Positions 8,959 through 16,297 of a stretch of DNA of 64,000 nucleotides are shown here, piece after piece. Where the stretch lies: NCBI RefSeq assembly GCF_009707465.1, contig NZ_CP046120.1, positions 2,571,501-2,635,500 on the forward strand, written 5' to 3'. A program made the position numbers and the translations under genes. The stretch is from Novosphingobium sp. Gsoil 351 (GTDB lineage: Bacteria > Pseudomonadota > Alphaproteobacteria > Sphingomonadales > Sphingomonadaceae). Position 1 is the stretch's first letter. The number at the start of each line of letters is the position of its first letter. The notes under the pieces were generated by a model that was not told the DNA's origin, did no database searches, and saw nothing but the letters and a program-made list of their open reading frames with translations.

Positions 8959-9399
8959 TCAGGGAACGGCATCGACAATGAGCGTCGAGCCAGTGCTTCC
9001 GGTCACCGTCAGCTTCGTGCCGGGTATCGCGTCAGGCCCCTGCGCCAGCCATTCGGTGTCGCCACAACGCACGCGCCCGCTGCCGCCTTCGATCGCGTGG
9101 GTCACCACCACCTTGCGCCCCACCAGCTGCTGGCCGCGCTGGTTGAGCAACGGGTCGGCGCTCTCGACCGGATGGCCCCGCAGCCAGCGGCGGCCGGCGA
9201 GGACGTTGACCACCGCCAGACCTGCGAACAAGACCACCTCGAGCGGCAGCGGCAGGGGCAAGAGGAAGCCCAGCAGGCCCACGATCATCGCCGCGGCGGC
9301 GAACCAGATCAGGAACACGCCGGGCACGACCATCTCGGCGATGGCCAGGACCAGGCCGAGCACCAGCCAGGTCCATTGCGGATCGAACGAGTCGAACAT
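8959..9399 (-). CDS. NfeD-family membrane protein (short form)
   Basis: One hundred and forty-six residues with three to four membrane helices in the first 80 (for example [20 protein letters not shown]). A soluble OB-fold-like C-terminus follows ([20 protein letters not shown]). NfeD proteins partner with SPFH proteins in membrane microdomains. Here the gene starts three bases after the SPFH gene ends, which is the classic pairing. The long N-terminal ClpP-like protease domain of some NfeDs is absent. Confidence 0.88.
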   Translation of the reverse strand: MFDSFDPQWTWLVLGLVLAIAEMVVPGVFLIWFAAAAMIVGLLGFLLPLPLPLEVVLFAGLAVVNVLAGRRWLRGHPVESADPLLNQRGQQLVGRKVVVTHAIEGGSGRVRCGDTEWLAQGPDAIPGTKLTVTGSTGSTLIVDAVP

Positions 9400-9402
9400 C
9401 GC

Positions 9403-10404
9403 CTATTCCGAAGGCGGCAGACTGGGCGGAACGCTCGCGCGGCTCTCGGGCCGCAGCTGGCGAGGCGGTTGCGGCTGGGGCCGGGCGGGGGGTGCGGTGC
9501 CGCCGCCCAAGGCGTCCTTGACCAGTTCGCCCACCCCGCCGAGCGTGCCGATCAACTGGGTCGCCTCGATCGGGAACAGGATCGTCTTGGCGTTGGGCGA
9601 GCGCGCGAATTCGGCCACCGCCTCGGTGTATTTCTGCGCGACGAAATAGTTGAGCGCCTGCGTGCCCGAAGTGGCGATCGCGTCGGACACCACCTGGGTC
9701 GCGCGGGCCTCGGCCTCGGCGGCGCGTTCGCGCGCTTCGGCATCGCGGAACGCGGCTTCCCTGCGGCCCTCGGACTCCAGGATCTGCGCCTGCTTCTCGC
9801 CCTCGGCCTTGAGCACCGCGGCGCTCTTGCTGCCTTCGGCCTCGAGGATCTGCGCGCGCTTCTCGCGCTCGGCCTTCATCTGGCGGGCCATCGCGTTGGA
9901 GATGTCTGCGGGCGGACGGATGTCCTTGATCTCGATCCGGGTGATCTTCACGCCCCACGGTTCGGTCGCCGAATCCACCACCAGCAGCAGCCGGGAATTG
10001 ATTTCGTCGCGCTTCGATAGCGTCTCATCGAGGTCCAGGCTGCCCATCACCGTGCGCAAGTTGGTCGTCGTGAGCTGCATGATCGCCTGATAGACGCTGG
10101 AGACCTCATAGGCCGCCTTGCCCGCGTCGAGCACTTGGAAGAACACCACCGCATCGACCCCGACCATCGCGTTGTCGCGGGTGATGATTTCCTGGCCCGG
10201 GATGTCGAGGACCTGCTCCATCACGTTGATCTTCTGGCCGACCCGGTCGACGAACGGGATGATCAGGTGGAGCCCCGGCTGCGCGGCGAGGGTGAACTTG
10301 CCGAGCCGCTCGATGGTATAGACGTGGCCCTGGCGGACCACGCGCACTCCCATCATCAGGAACACGAACACCAGCACCAAGAAGGCAACTACGAAGGCTT
10401 CCAC
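9403..10404 (-). CDS. SPFH/band 7 (stomatin/QmcA-like) membrane protein
   Basis: A 333-residue protein with one N-terminal helix (AFVVAFLVLVFVFLMMGVRV). The band 7 domain follows (VYTIERLGKFTLAAQPGLHL, IPGQEIITRDNAMVGVDAVV). A long Ala/Glu/Lys/Arg coiled coil (AEREKRAQILEAEGSKSAAV) spans roughly residues 170-240, and a Pro-rich tail ends the protein. Family members oligomerise in the inner membrane and organise membrane domains and proteases. It is the first gene of the SPFH-NfeD pair. Confidence 0.9.
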   Translation of the reverse strand: MEAFVVAFLVLVFVFLMMGVRVVRQGHVYTIERLGKFTLAAQPGLHLIIPFVDRVGQKINVMEQVLDIPGQEIITRDNAMVGVDAVVFFQVLDAGKAAYEVSSVYQAIMQLTTTNLRTVMGSLDLDETLSKRDEINSRLLLVVDSATEPWGVKITRIEIKDIRPPADISNAMARQMKAEREKRAQILEAEGSKSAAVLKAEGEKQAQILESEGRREAAFRDAEARERAAEAEARATQVVSDAIATSGTQALNYFVAQKYTEAVAEFARSPNAKTILFPIEATQLIGTLGGVGELVKDALGGGTAPPARPQPQPPRQLRPESRASVPPSLPPSE

Positions 10405-10483
10405 GTCGAACTCCCTTGATCGAGGAGGGCGAGTCTAGCTGCTGGAGCGCACGGGAAAAGCGGAATCGGTCGCAGTTGGTTCG

Positions 10484-10600
10484 ATCCTCCCCTGCAAGGG
10501 GAGGTGGCAGCCCTCTTGGGCTGACGGAGGGGTGACAACGACGGTGTGGACACCCCTCCGCCTCCGCTTCGCTGTGGCACCTCCCCTTGCAGGGGAGGAC
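10484..10600. repeat. Long inverted repeat with nested arms (intergenic hairpin)
   Basis: The outer arms ATCCTCCCCTGCAAGGGGAG and CTCCCCTTGCAGGGGAGGA close an inner pair, GGAGGGGTG / CACCCCTCC. The outer arms are themselves partly self-complementary. The element fills the gap between the SPFH gene and the protein ending at 10602. The layout is typical of dispersed sphingomonad intergenic repeats and may end transcription or protect mRNA ends. Confidence 0.7.
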
Positions 10601-10601
10601 C

Positions 10602-11318
10602 TCAGTAGTGCGATTTCTCGTCCGGCTTGGCGAACTCGTAACAGGTCTGGAGATCGTACTTCTCCACCCCTGGCCCCGTGCCCAGCGCTTCCTTGAGCAT
10701 CCGGTCATGCTCTTGCGCCACGCTTCTGTCGATCGCGTCGCCGCTCAGCCCCTTGGCCGCCAGGGCCTTGCGCTGGCGCGATTCGACGACCGCGGAAAGG
10801 ATCTTCAGATCGCGCGCCTCGGGCCCGGCCATGCCTTCGCGGGCATGGACTTCCTCGTAGGCGAGGGTGAGGATCGCGGCGCATTGGCCCAGCGTCGGCT
10901 TGGCCAGCGGGGGCACTTCGGCGTCCAGCCGCGGCAGACAGGGTGCGATCGTGCGCGTCAGGGTGCCCTGCGGATCGCCCACCGCGGCCGCCAGCTTCTG
11001 CAGGCGTTCCACTTCGCTTTCGAGCAGCACCTTGACCGTCTCGCGGGTGATGCCGGTCTTGTCGATCGTCCTGGCGCCGAAACGGACGAAGTATTCGCGC
11101 CCGCGGACCTTGAGCGGGGGAAACCGCAGCGCGGCTTCCTCGCCGCGCGCCTGGTCAGAGGCGACGATCGCAAACACCGCCGAACACGTCAGCTGGGCCT
11201 TCTGCTCGGCGTCGAGCTCGGGAAGCGGCGGCGGGGCTGGAGCGGGTCCGGCGGCTTGCGCGGCGAGCGGGGTGGCGACGAGCGCGAACAGCGCGGCGAC
11301 AGCGGGAAAGCGGATCAT
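10602..11318 (-). CDS. Secreted protein of unknown function
   Basis: Two hundred and thirty-eight residues from the ATG at 11318, with a clear signal peptide (MIRFPAVAALFALVATPLAA then QAA). The mature part begins Pro-rich, then is helical and charged, with four cysteines (in LTCSAVFA, APCLPR, GQCAAIL and QTCYEF) that could pair in the periplasm. I recognise no domain. The in-frame extension upstream to 11744 is a low-complexity antisense reading of the next gene and is rejected. Confidence 0.72.
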   Translation of the reverse strand: MIRFPAVAALFALVATPLAAQAAGPAPAPPPLPELDAEQKAQLTCSAVFAIVASDQARGEEAALRFPPLKVRGREYFVRFGARTIDKTGITRETVKVLLESEVERLQKLAAAVGDPQGTLTRTIAPCLPRLDAEVPPLAKPTLGQCAAILTLAYEEVHAREGMAGPEARDLKILSAVVESRQRKALAAKGLSGDAIDRSVAQEHDRMLKEALGTGPGVEKYDLQTCYEFAKPDEKSHY

Positions 11319-11360
11319 CGCGCCCGTATAGGGACCGCCGCGCGTCCGGTCATGAACAAA

Positions 11361-11397
11361 AGAGGGCCGCAAGCGAGGCTTTGGCTCGCTGCGGCCC
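11361..11397 (-). terminator. Rho-independent terminator for the small secreted protein gene
   Basis: GGGCCGCAAGCGAG pairs with CTCGCTGCGGCCC with one bulge. On the minus strand the stem is followed by TCTTTTGTT, as expected for a terminator of the gene ending at 11455. A second 10-bp inverted repeat, GCGCGCCCGG / CCGGGCGCGC, lies between the stop and this hairpin at 11407-11443. Confidence 0.7.
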
Positions 11398-11454
11398 GGG
11401 GAGGAGGCGCGCCCGGGGGGCAGGGGGTCGTGACCGGGCGCGCTGGGAGGGGTG

Positions 11455-11826
11455 TTAGCGGCGAGCGACAGCCGAGGTCTTTTCGCCGTTGCACTTGGCC
11501 AGGCCCTCGGCATCCAGGGCCTCGCCCTTGCTGGCGAAGCTGGCGACTTCGCCGAACTTGCGGGCGACGCGGGCGCAGACGACCTCGGCGCGCGAGGTGC
11601 CCTGGCTGCCGCGGCAAGTGGCGCCGTCGCACTTCCAGGCGACATCACTGACGACGGCCGTCTTGGCGCCGTCGAGCGGCGTGGCGAGCTGGACTTCGTA
11701 GAAGCTGCCGCCCGCGGCGAAGGCCGGGCTGGCGGTGGCGCCAAAGCTCAGCGCGGTGCCGACGAACGCGGCGGCGACGAAAGCGAGCTGGCTCAGCGAG
11801 GAGCGCGAGGAAAAAGTAGTGGTCAT
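11455..11826 (-). CDS. Small secreted protein, CC_3452-like
   Basis: One hundred and twenty-three residues with a signal peptide (LSQLAFVAAAFVGTALSFGA, cleaved near AFA-AG). Four cysteines sit in VAWKCDGATCRGSQGTSRAE, VVCARVAR and LAKCNGEK. The pattern W-x-C-x-G-x-x-C followed by S-R-x-x-x-V-C and a V-x-S-F segment resembles small alphaproteobacterial exported proteins sometimes named after Caulobacter CC_3452. That match is from memory and unchecked. GGAAGGG precedes the ATG. It is divergent from the HxlR regulator gene. Function unknown. Confidence 0.72.
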   Translation of the reverse strand: MTTTFSSRSSLSQLAFVAAAFVGTALSFGATASPAFAAGGSFYEVQLATPLDGAKTAVVSDVAWKCDGATCRGSQGTSRAEVVCARVARKFGEVASFASKGEALDAEGLAKCNGEKTSAVARR

Positions 11827-11899
11827 GGTCGTTTCCCTTCCGAGGAGCTGTCGGAAACCCGGGGAGGAGTTTTCCGTTGCGAATCGATACCTATCGCAT

Positions 11900-11927
11900 T
11901 AGGTTGCAGGTTGCAACTAGAAACCTA
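11900..11927. promoter_or_regulatory. Nested palindrome, candidate operator of the HxlR regulator
   Basis: In an AT-rich divergent intergenic region, TAGGTT (11900-11905) pairs with AACCTA (11922-11927). Inside lies a perfect inverted repeat, GTTGCA-GGT-TGCAAC (11903-11917). It sits about 75-100 bases before the HxlR gene and the same distance before the secreted-protein gene, so it could control either. No experimental site is known to me. Confidence 0.4.
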
Positions 11928-12002
11928 TTATTTTTTTGGCGGTGATTAAATTTTGAGATTTGCGCGTTTCTGGGGTATCTCAGGCGCGAGAGAGGAACAC
12001 CG

Positions 12003-12494
12003 ATGGGTAAATTGCGCGAACCGCTCAACGATCTGGCGGCCTGCGGCCTGCCTTCGGCGCTCGACGTCATGGGTGAGCGCTGGTCGTTCATGATCTTGCG
12101 CGCGGCGTTCAACCACGTCCGTCACTTCGAGGAATTCCTCGAGGAACTGGGCATTGCCCGCAACATTCTCTCCAACCGCCTCTCGCGGCTGGTCGATCAC
12201 GGCATCCTCAAGCGCGAGCATTGCGCCGACGACCGCCGCCGCATCGAATATCGCCTGACCGACAAGGGCCGCGACCTGCTTCCCGCCATGCTCGCGTTGC
12301 GCCAGTGGGGCGAAAAGTACGGTTGCACCGTGCCCAACATCCCGGTGCTGTGCGACGAACGCGACGGGCGGCCGATCGCGCCCATCGCGATCCATGCCGC
12401 CGACGGGCGCGTGCTCGCCCCCAGCGAACTGACCTGGCGCGAGCGCAGCGAAGTCGACGCGATGGAACGGCGCCAGTCGATCGCCGCCGCCTGA
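12003..12494 (+). CDS. HxlR-family transcriptional regulator
   Basis: One hundred and sixty-three residues. The winged-helix core shows the family pattern CGLPSALDVMGERWSFMILR at the start, then FEEFLEELGIARNILSNRL (recognition helix) and VDHGILKRE. The lone N-terminal Cys (C15) is conserved in HxlR proteins, several of which sense electrophiles or oxidants. The C-terminal extension has one further Cys. AGAGG lies upstream of the ATG. It is divergent from the small secreted protein gene and shares an intergenic region holding a palindrome. Confidence 0.9.
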   Translation: MGKLREPLNDLAACGLPSALDVMGERWSFMILRAAFNHVRHFEEFLEELGIARNILSNRLSRLVDHGILKREHCADDRRRIEYRLTDKGRDLLPAMLALRQWGEKYGCTVPNIPVLCDERDGRPIAPIAIHAADGRVLAPSELTWRERSEVDAMERRQSIAAA

Positions 12495-12773
12495 AGCACT
12501 TCCGCGGCCGCTGGGACCGGCGCCTGGCGAAGAACACGCCCCATGTAGAGTGGCTTGTCGAAATCGCGGACCAACAGCGGTCAGACCGATCGCGACCCCT
12601 TTTGCGGACATCTCGACGTCCTGCCCTGCTGCCTCGTCGCTCGAAGATTGCTTGGTCGATACCGGCAAGGGTTCGCCGACCTTGCCCCCTCGATGCCGTA
12701 ACCTGCCGATTTTCGTATCCCAATATCCCCGGGTCGCGCACAGCAGGGTAACAGCGACCGAGGGGCGAAAGAC

Positions 12774-13445
12774 ATGTTCAGAAATGCATCGTTGTTTGCC
12801 GCGCTTGGTCTGCTGCTTTTACCGGACGCGGTTGCGCAACCCGCTTCGACGCACACTGGCGGGGTTTTCCCCATGCATCCGATGGTGGAGGGCGTCTGGG
12901 TCGAAAAGCTGGTCGGCGATCCAGAAGTACCCGACGCGGAATTTGTCATCCGCATCCATCACGACCCGGGCTACTTCGTCCTGCCGCACACCCATCCGCG
13001 TACTGAGAACATCACGGTATTGAGTGGCGCATGGGCGCTCGGCATGGGCGCGCGGTTGGACCGGTCAAAGCTCGTCCCCATGCCTCAAGGCGCGCTCGGC
13101 GTAGTCGCGCCAAAGATGGCCCATTTCGGCTATGCCAAGCTGGAAACCATCCTCCAGGTCCACGGCATCGGACCGTTCCTCAACCTGCCGGTCGACCCGG
13201 TGTTCGAGCTGAGCGCACACGGCATCCTCGCCAAGCCCTCGTTGCTCAAGCCCGGCGTACCGACCACGGCCAAGCCGGACTGCTTCAAGCTCAGGGTAGG
13301 GGAGCGGATTCACGGACGAATGGGTGCTGGCACGGTCGCCGGCGCCTTGTGTTCGCCAAGCAACCTGTTCACCGAATACTGGATCACGAAAGTCGACGGG
13401 AAGCGGTACTGGGCAACGCTTGACGAGTTGCGCCCCGCATCATGA
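12774..13445 (+). CDS. Secreted cupin-like protein
   Basis: Two hundred and twenty-three residues with a signal peptide (MFRNASLFAALGLLLLPDAV, then AQP). The core has a cupin layout: FVIRIHHDPGYFVLPHTHPR holds closely spaced His residues, NITVLSGAWALGMGA follows, and PKMAHFGY supplies a later His. This resembles ChrR-like/DUF4437 cupins that bind a metal. The C-terminal 80 residues (PDCFKLRVGERIHGRMGAG) match nothing I know. The preceding 279 bases hold no gene I can support. Biochemical role unknown. Confidence 0.7.
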   Translation: MFRNASLFAALGLLLLPDAVAQPASTHTGGVFPMHPMVEGVWVEKLVGDPEVPDAEFVIRIHHDPGYFVLPHTHPRTENITVLSGAWALGMGARLDRSKLVPMPQGALGVVAPKMAHFGYAKLETILQVHGIGPFLNLPVDPVFELSAHGILAKPSLLKPGVPTTAKPDCFKLRVGERIHGRMGAGTVAGALCSPSNLFTEYWITKVDGKRYWATLDELRPAS

Positions 13446-13618
13446 CGGCAGGAGAGCCTACCGGAACGATCGCACCATCAAAGTCCGTTTCCACCTCGTT
13501 CCTGACATTGCCGAGCAGCTGGCCGACCGCGGAGCTAGCGGTTGCGCGATTGCATCGGCGCCGACGGTCATGCGATAGAGATTGCACATCGCAACCCGAA
13601 TGATGCGGAGAGAGGGCC

Positions 13619-14380
13619 ATGGCCACGCAACTGAAGCGCAACCTGGACTGCAGCGAGGAAGAGTGGGCGATCCGCCAGGAGCTCGCCGCCTGCTATCGGA
13701 TCTTCGACCTGCTCGGCTGGTCCGAATCGATCTACAACCACATCTCGGCGCGGGTGCCGGGTGAGGACAACGCCTTCCTGATCAACCCTTATGGGCTGCT
13801 CTATTCGGAAGTCTGCGCGAGCAACCTGGTCAAGATCGACATCGACGGCAACAACCTCGACGGCAGCCCCTATCCGGTCAACAAGGCGGGGTTCACCCAG
13901 CACGCCTATTTCCACCGCCACCTCGATTGGGCGCACGCGATCTGCCACACCCACACCACCGCGACGATGGCGGTGTCCAGCCTCGAATGCGGGCTCCAGC
14001 CGGTCAACTTCTACGCCTGCAACTTCGCCGGAAAGATCGGCTACCACGATTTCGAGGGCGTGACGGTGCGCGCCGAAGAAGGCGAACGGCTGCTCACCAA
14101 CCTCGACAACAAGCGCATCCTATTCCTACGCAACCACGGCCCGGTCATCCTCGGCAAGTCCTTGCCCGAGATGTTCCTCACCCACTGGGGGTTCCAGCGC
14201 GCCTGCGAAATTCAGCTTGCGACGATGGCCGCGGGCAAACCGATCGTCGTGTCGCAGGACGTGATCGACGTGCATCAGCGCGACCTTAGCCAGGCCTCGC
14301 CTCCCGGCGGGCCGGGCGCGGCCGACTTCGCCGCCTGGACCCGGCGGATCGACCGGGTGGATCGCAGCTGGCGCGATTGA
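13619..14380 (+). CDS. Class II aldolase/adducin-family protein
   Basis: Two hundred and fifty-three residues. The metal-binding motif of the fold is visible as AHAICHTHTTATMAVSS, with a further His in FLRNHGPVILG near residue 170 and NHISARVPGEDNAFLINPYG near 45. The family covers fuculose-phosphate aldolase, ribulose-phosphate epimerases and decarboxylases, and the eukaryotic adducin head. This sequence is of the adducin-like bacterial type with no assigned substrate. GGAGAGAGGG precedes the ATG. The [2Fe-2S] subunit gene follows 19 bases later, suggesting one transcript. Confidence 0.86.
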   Translation: MATQLKRNLDCSEEEWAIRQELAACYRIFDLLGWSESIYNHISARVPGEDNAFLINPYGLLYSEVCASNLVKIDIDGNNLDGSPYPVNKAGFTQHAYFHRHLDWAHAICHTHTTATMAVSSLECGLQPVNFYACNFAGKIGYHDFEGVTVRAEEGERLLTNLDNKRILFLRNHGPVILGKSLPEMFLTHWGFQRACEIQLATMAAGKPIVVSQDVIDVHQRDLSQASPPGGPGAADFAAWTRRIDRVDRSWRD

Positions 14381-14399
14381 TCTGACCGACACCTGAGGC

Positions 14400-14942
14400 T
14401 TGTCCAGCTTCACCCTCAACGATCGCCCGGTCGCGTTCCGGATGGATCCGCAGACTCCGCTGCTGTGGGGCCTGCGCAACGCCGCCAACCTGACCGGCAC
14501 CAAGTTCGGCTGCGGCGCGGGCGATTGCGGGGCGTGCATGGTGATCGTCGATGGCGAGGCGATCCGCAGTTGCCTGGTCAGCCTGGCCGAAGTCGAGGGC
14601 CGCAGCGTCACCACGATCGAGGCGCTGAGCCGCGATCGCAGCCATCCGGTGCAACAGGCGTTCGTCGCCGAGGGCGCGATCCAGTGCGGCTATTGCACCC
14701 CGGGGATGGTGATGGCGGCCGCCGCGCTGCTCGCCCGCAACGCCGATCCCTCGGCGCAGGACATCGTCGCCGCGCTGCCCAACTTGTGCCGCTGCGGGGT
14801 CTATCCGCGCCTCGTCCGCGCGGTCCAGCGCGCCGGGCGCATCATGCGCGGCGAGGAACGGATCGCTGCCGCGCCGGCGCCGGGGATCAGGCCCGAGGAT
14901 GCCGCGCGCCAGGTTCCGGCGATGGAGGCGAAACTCCCCTAG
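14400..14942 (+). CDS. [2Fe-2S] subunit of a molybdenum hydroxylase (IorA-like), TTG start
   Basis: One hundred and eighty residues. The plant-ferredoxin-like cluster site is FGCGAGDCGACMVIVDG then RSCLV. The second, helical cluster domain has IQCGYCTPGMVMAAAALL and NLCRCGVYPRLVRA. This is the standard electron-transfer subunit of xanthine dehydrogenase-family enzymes. It should partner an IorB-like subunit, and the only one here is at 803-3085. I use the TTG at 14400, which has TGAGG just upstream; no ATG fits the N-terminus. The gene ends tail to tail with the PepSY gene, sharing CTAG for both stops. Confidence 0.9.
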   Translation: MSSFTLNDRPVAFRMDPQTPLLWGLRNAANLTGTKFGCGAGDCGACMVIVDGEAIRSCLVSLAEVEGRSVTTIEALSRDRSHPVQQAFVAEGAIQCGYCTPGMVMAAAALLARNADPSAQDIVAALPNLCRCGVYPRLVRAVQRAGRIMRGEERIAAAPAPGIRPEDAARQVPAMEAKLP

Positions 14943-15622
14943 CCGAACGTCGGCACCGCCGCCGCCAGCGCCCACGCCAGCGAGCCGCCGGCCAGCGCCC
15001 CCGCCAGCAGCCGCGGCCCGTGCAGCCGCGACCACAGGAGGAACCCGGTCAACGCCATCACGATCAACGCGCCCGCGATGGTGTCGATCAGCAGCACCCA
15101 CGCGATCGGCAGGCCGACGCCCTTGTGCAGGTTCTTGAGCACGCCCAGCGCATTGACCTCCTCGCGCCTGGCGGTGACGTGGTTCGATCCGGGGACATAT
15201 TCGACCGTCACCCGCGCGCCGGGCATCGCGAAAGTCTGGCTGAACGGCGCGGCGGTCTTAACCTCGCGGCCCATGAACCTGCCGCCCTCACGACGCTTTT
15301 CGCCCGGCTTTCCGCGCGCCGGCTGGGCATCGACCGGCAAGCGTAGCTCCGCCTTGGCCCAGCGGCCCAGCGCCCTGGCGTCGGGGATTGCCCCGGGCGC
15401 GACGGGCAACTCGACCGCCGCCAGTTCGACCGGTTCGCCGGTGTCGATCTTGGCCTGCTGGCGGTGGTTGAGGAGCACGCCCGACAGGCCCAGTCCCAGG
15501 AAGAACAGCGCCCCCCACAAGCCCGACCAGGCGTGGATGCGCTTGAGCCACTTGAGCAGGTCGGCCGATTGAAGCCCGCGCGGAATGAACGGATGGTAGG
15601 CGACCTTCACGCGTCGGCCCAT
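14939..15622 (-). CDS. PepSY-associated membrane protein of an iron-uptake operon
   Basis: About 227 residues. A first membrane segment, [20 protein letters not shown], carries the conserved His of PepSY/TM proteins. A periplasmic domain follows, then a second helix, [20 protein letters not shown], and a third, [14 protein letters not shown]. Such proteins often go with siderophore receptors and are thought to help reduce or release ferric iron. The start may be ATG 15622 (GAGG close upstream) or GTG 15610, which overlaps the dioxygenase stop as GTGA. It is the last gene of the receptor-dioxygenase-PepSY operon. Confidence 0.82.
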   Translation of the reverse strand: MGRRVKVAYHPFIPRGLQSADLLKWLKRIHAWSGLWGALFFLGLGLSGVLLNHRQQAKIDTGEPVELAAVELPVAPGAIPDARALGRWAKAELRLPVDAQPARGKPGEKRREGGRFMGREVKTAAPFSQTFAMPGARVTVEYVPGSNHVTARREEVNALGVLKNLHKGVGLPIAWVLLIDTIAGALIVMALTGFLLWSRLHGPRLLAGALAGGSLAWALAAAVPTFG

Positions 15623-16287
15623 CGCCTCAAGAGGTTGTGGTACACGCCGGTCAGCTCGATCACCGGACGCGCGTCGTGGCCTTGCGCGGCGGCGACGCTG
15701 CGGGCGGCGTTGTCGAGATCGAACAGGATCCGCCGCGCGCCGTCGTCGCGGACCATCGACTGGACCCAGAAGAAGCAGGCGATCCGTTCTCCGCGCGTCA
15801 CCGGTTCGACCCGGTGGAGGCTGGAGGCGGGGTATAGCAGCATGTGCCCGGCGGGCAGCTTGACCGCCTGCGCTCCGGCGCGGTCCTCGACCGTCAGTTC
15901 GCCGCCGTCGTAGCTGCCGGGATCGGCGAGGAACAAGGTGGCGGACAAGTCGCTGCGCACGCGCAGGCCGTCGGGACCCAAGCGGATCGCGTTGTCGACA
16001 TGAGTCCCGAAGGCCTCTCCGGCGGCGTAGCGGTTGAACAGCGGGGGGAAGATCTTCGCGGGCAACGCGGCGGCGATGAAGGTCGGGCAGGCCTGCAAGG
16101 CCGCGATGACCACTGTCCCGGCCTCGCGCGCCGCCGCGCTGCCTTCGGCAAGCTGGCGGTTGCGCTTGGCGAGCGCCGACTGGTGGCCAGAGGTGGCGTT
16201 GCCGTCGATCCACTCGCCACCGTCGATCGTGGCACGCACCGCGGCGAGCTGTTCCGCGTTCAGCACATCGGGAATGGCGATCATCAT
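15607..16287 (-). CDS. Fe2+/2-oxoglutarate-dependent PKHD-type dioxygenase (PiuC/YbiX-like)
   Basis: Two hundred and twenty-six residues. The 2-His-1-carboxylate iron site is formed by [10 protein letters not shown] (HxD, near residue 95) and [20 protein letters not shown] (distal His and the Arg for 2-oxoglutarate, near 155-170). [10 protein letters not shown] near residue 40 is the conserved N-terminal block. The family is encoded next to TonB siderophore receptors and is iron-repressed in other bacteria; its substrate is unclear. It lies ten bases after the receptor gene and overlaps the PepSY gene. Confidence 0.92.
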   Translation of the reverse strand: MMIAIPDVLNAEQLAAVRATIDGGEWIDGNATSGHQSALAKRNRQLAEGSAAAREAGTVVIAALQACPTFIAAALPAKIFPPLFNRYAAGEAFGTHVDNAIRLGPDGLRVRSDLSATLFLADPGSYDGGELTVEDRAGAQAVKLPAGHMLLYPASSLHRVEPVTRGERIACFFWVQSMVRDDGARRILFDLDNAARSVAAAQGHDARPVIELTGVYHNLLRRWADA

Positions 16288-16297
16288 CGAGCGCTAC

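Noticed and set aside
12495..12773. Gap with several short ORFs on both strands
   Set aside because: None has a ribosome site, signal sequence or recognisable motif; treated as non-coding.
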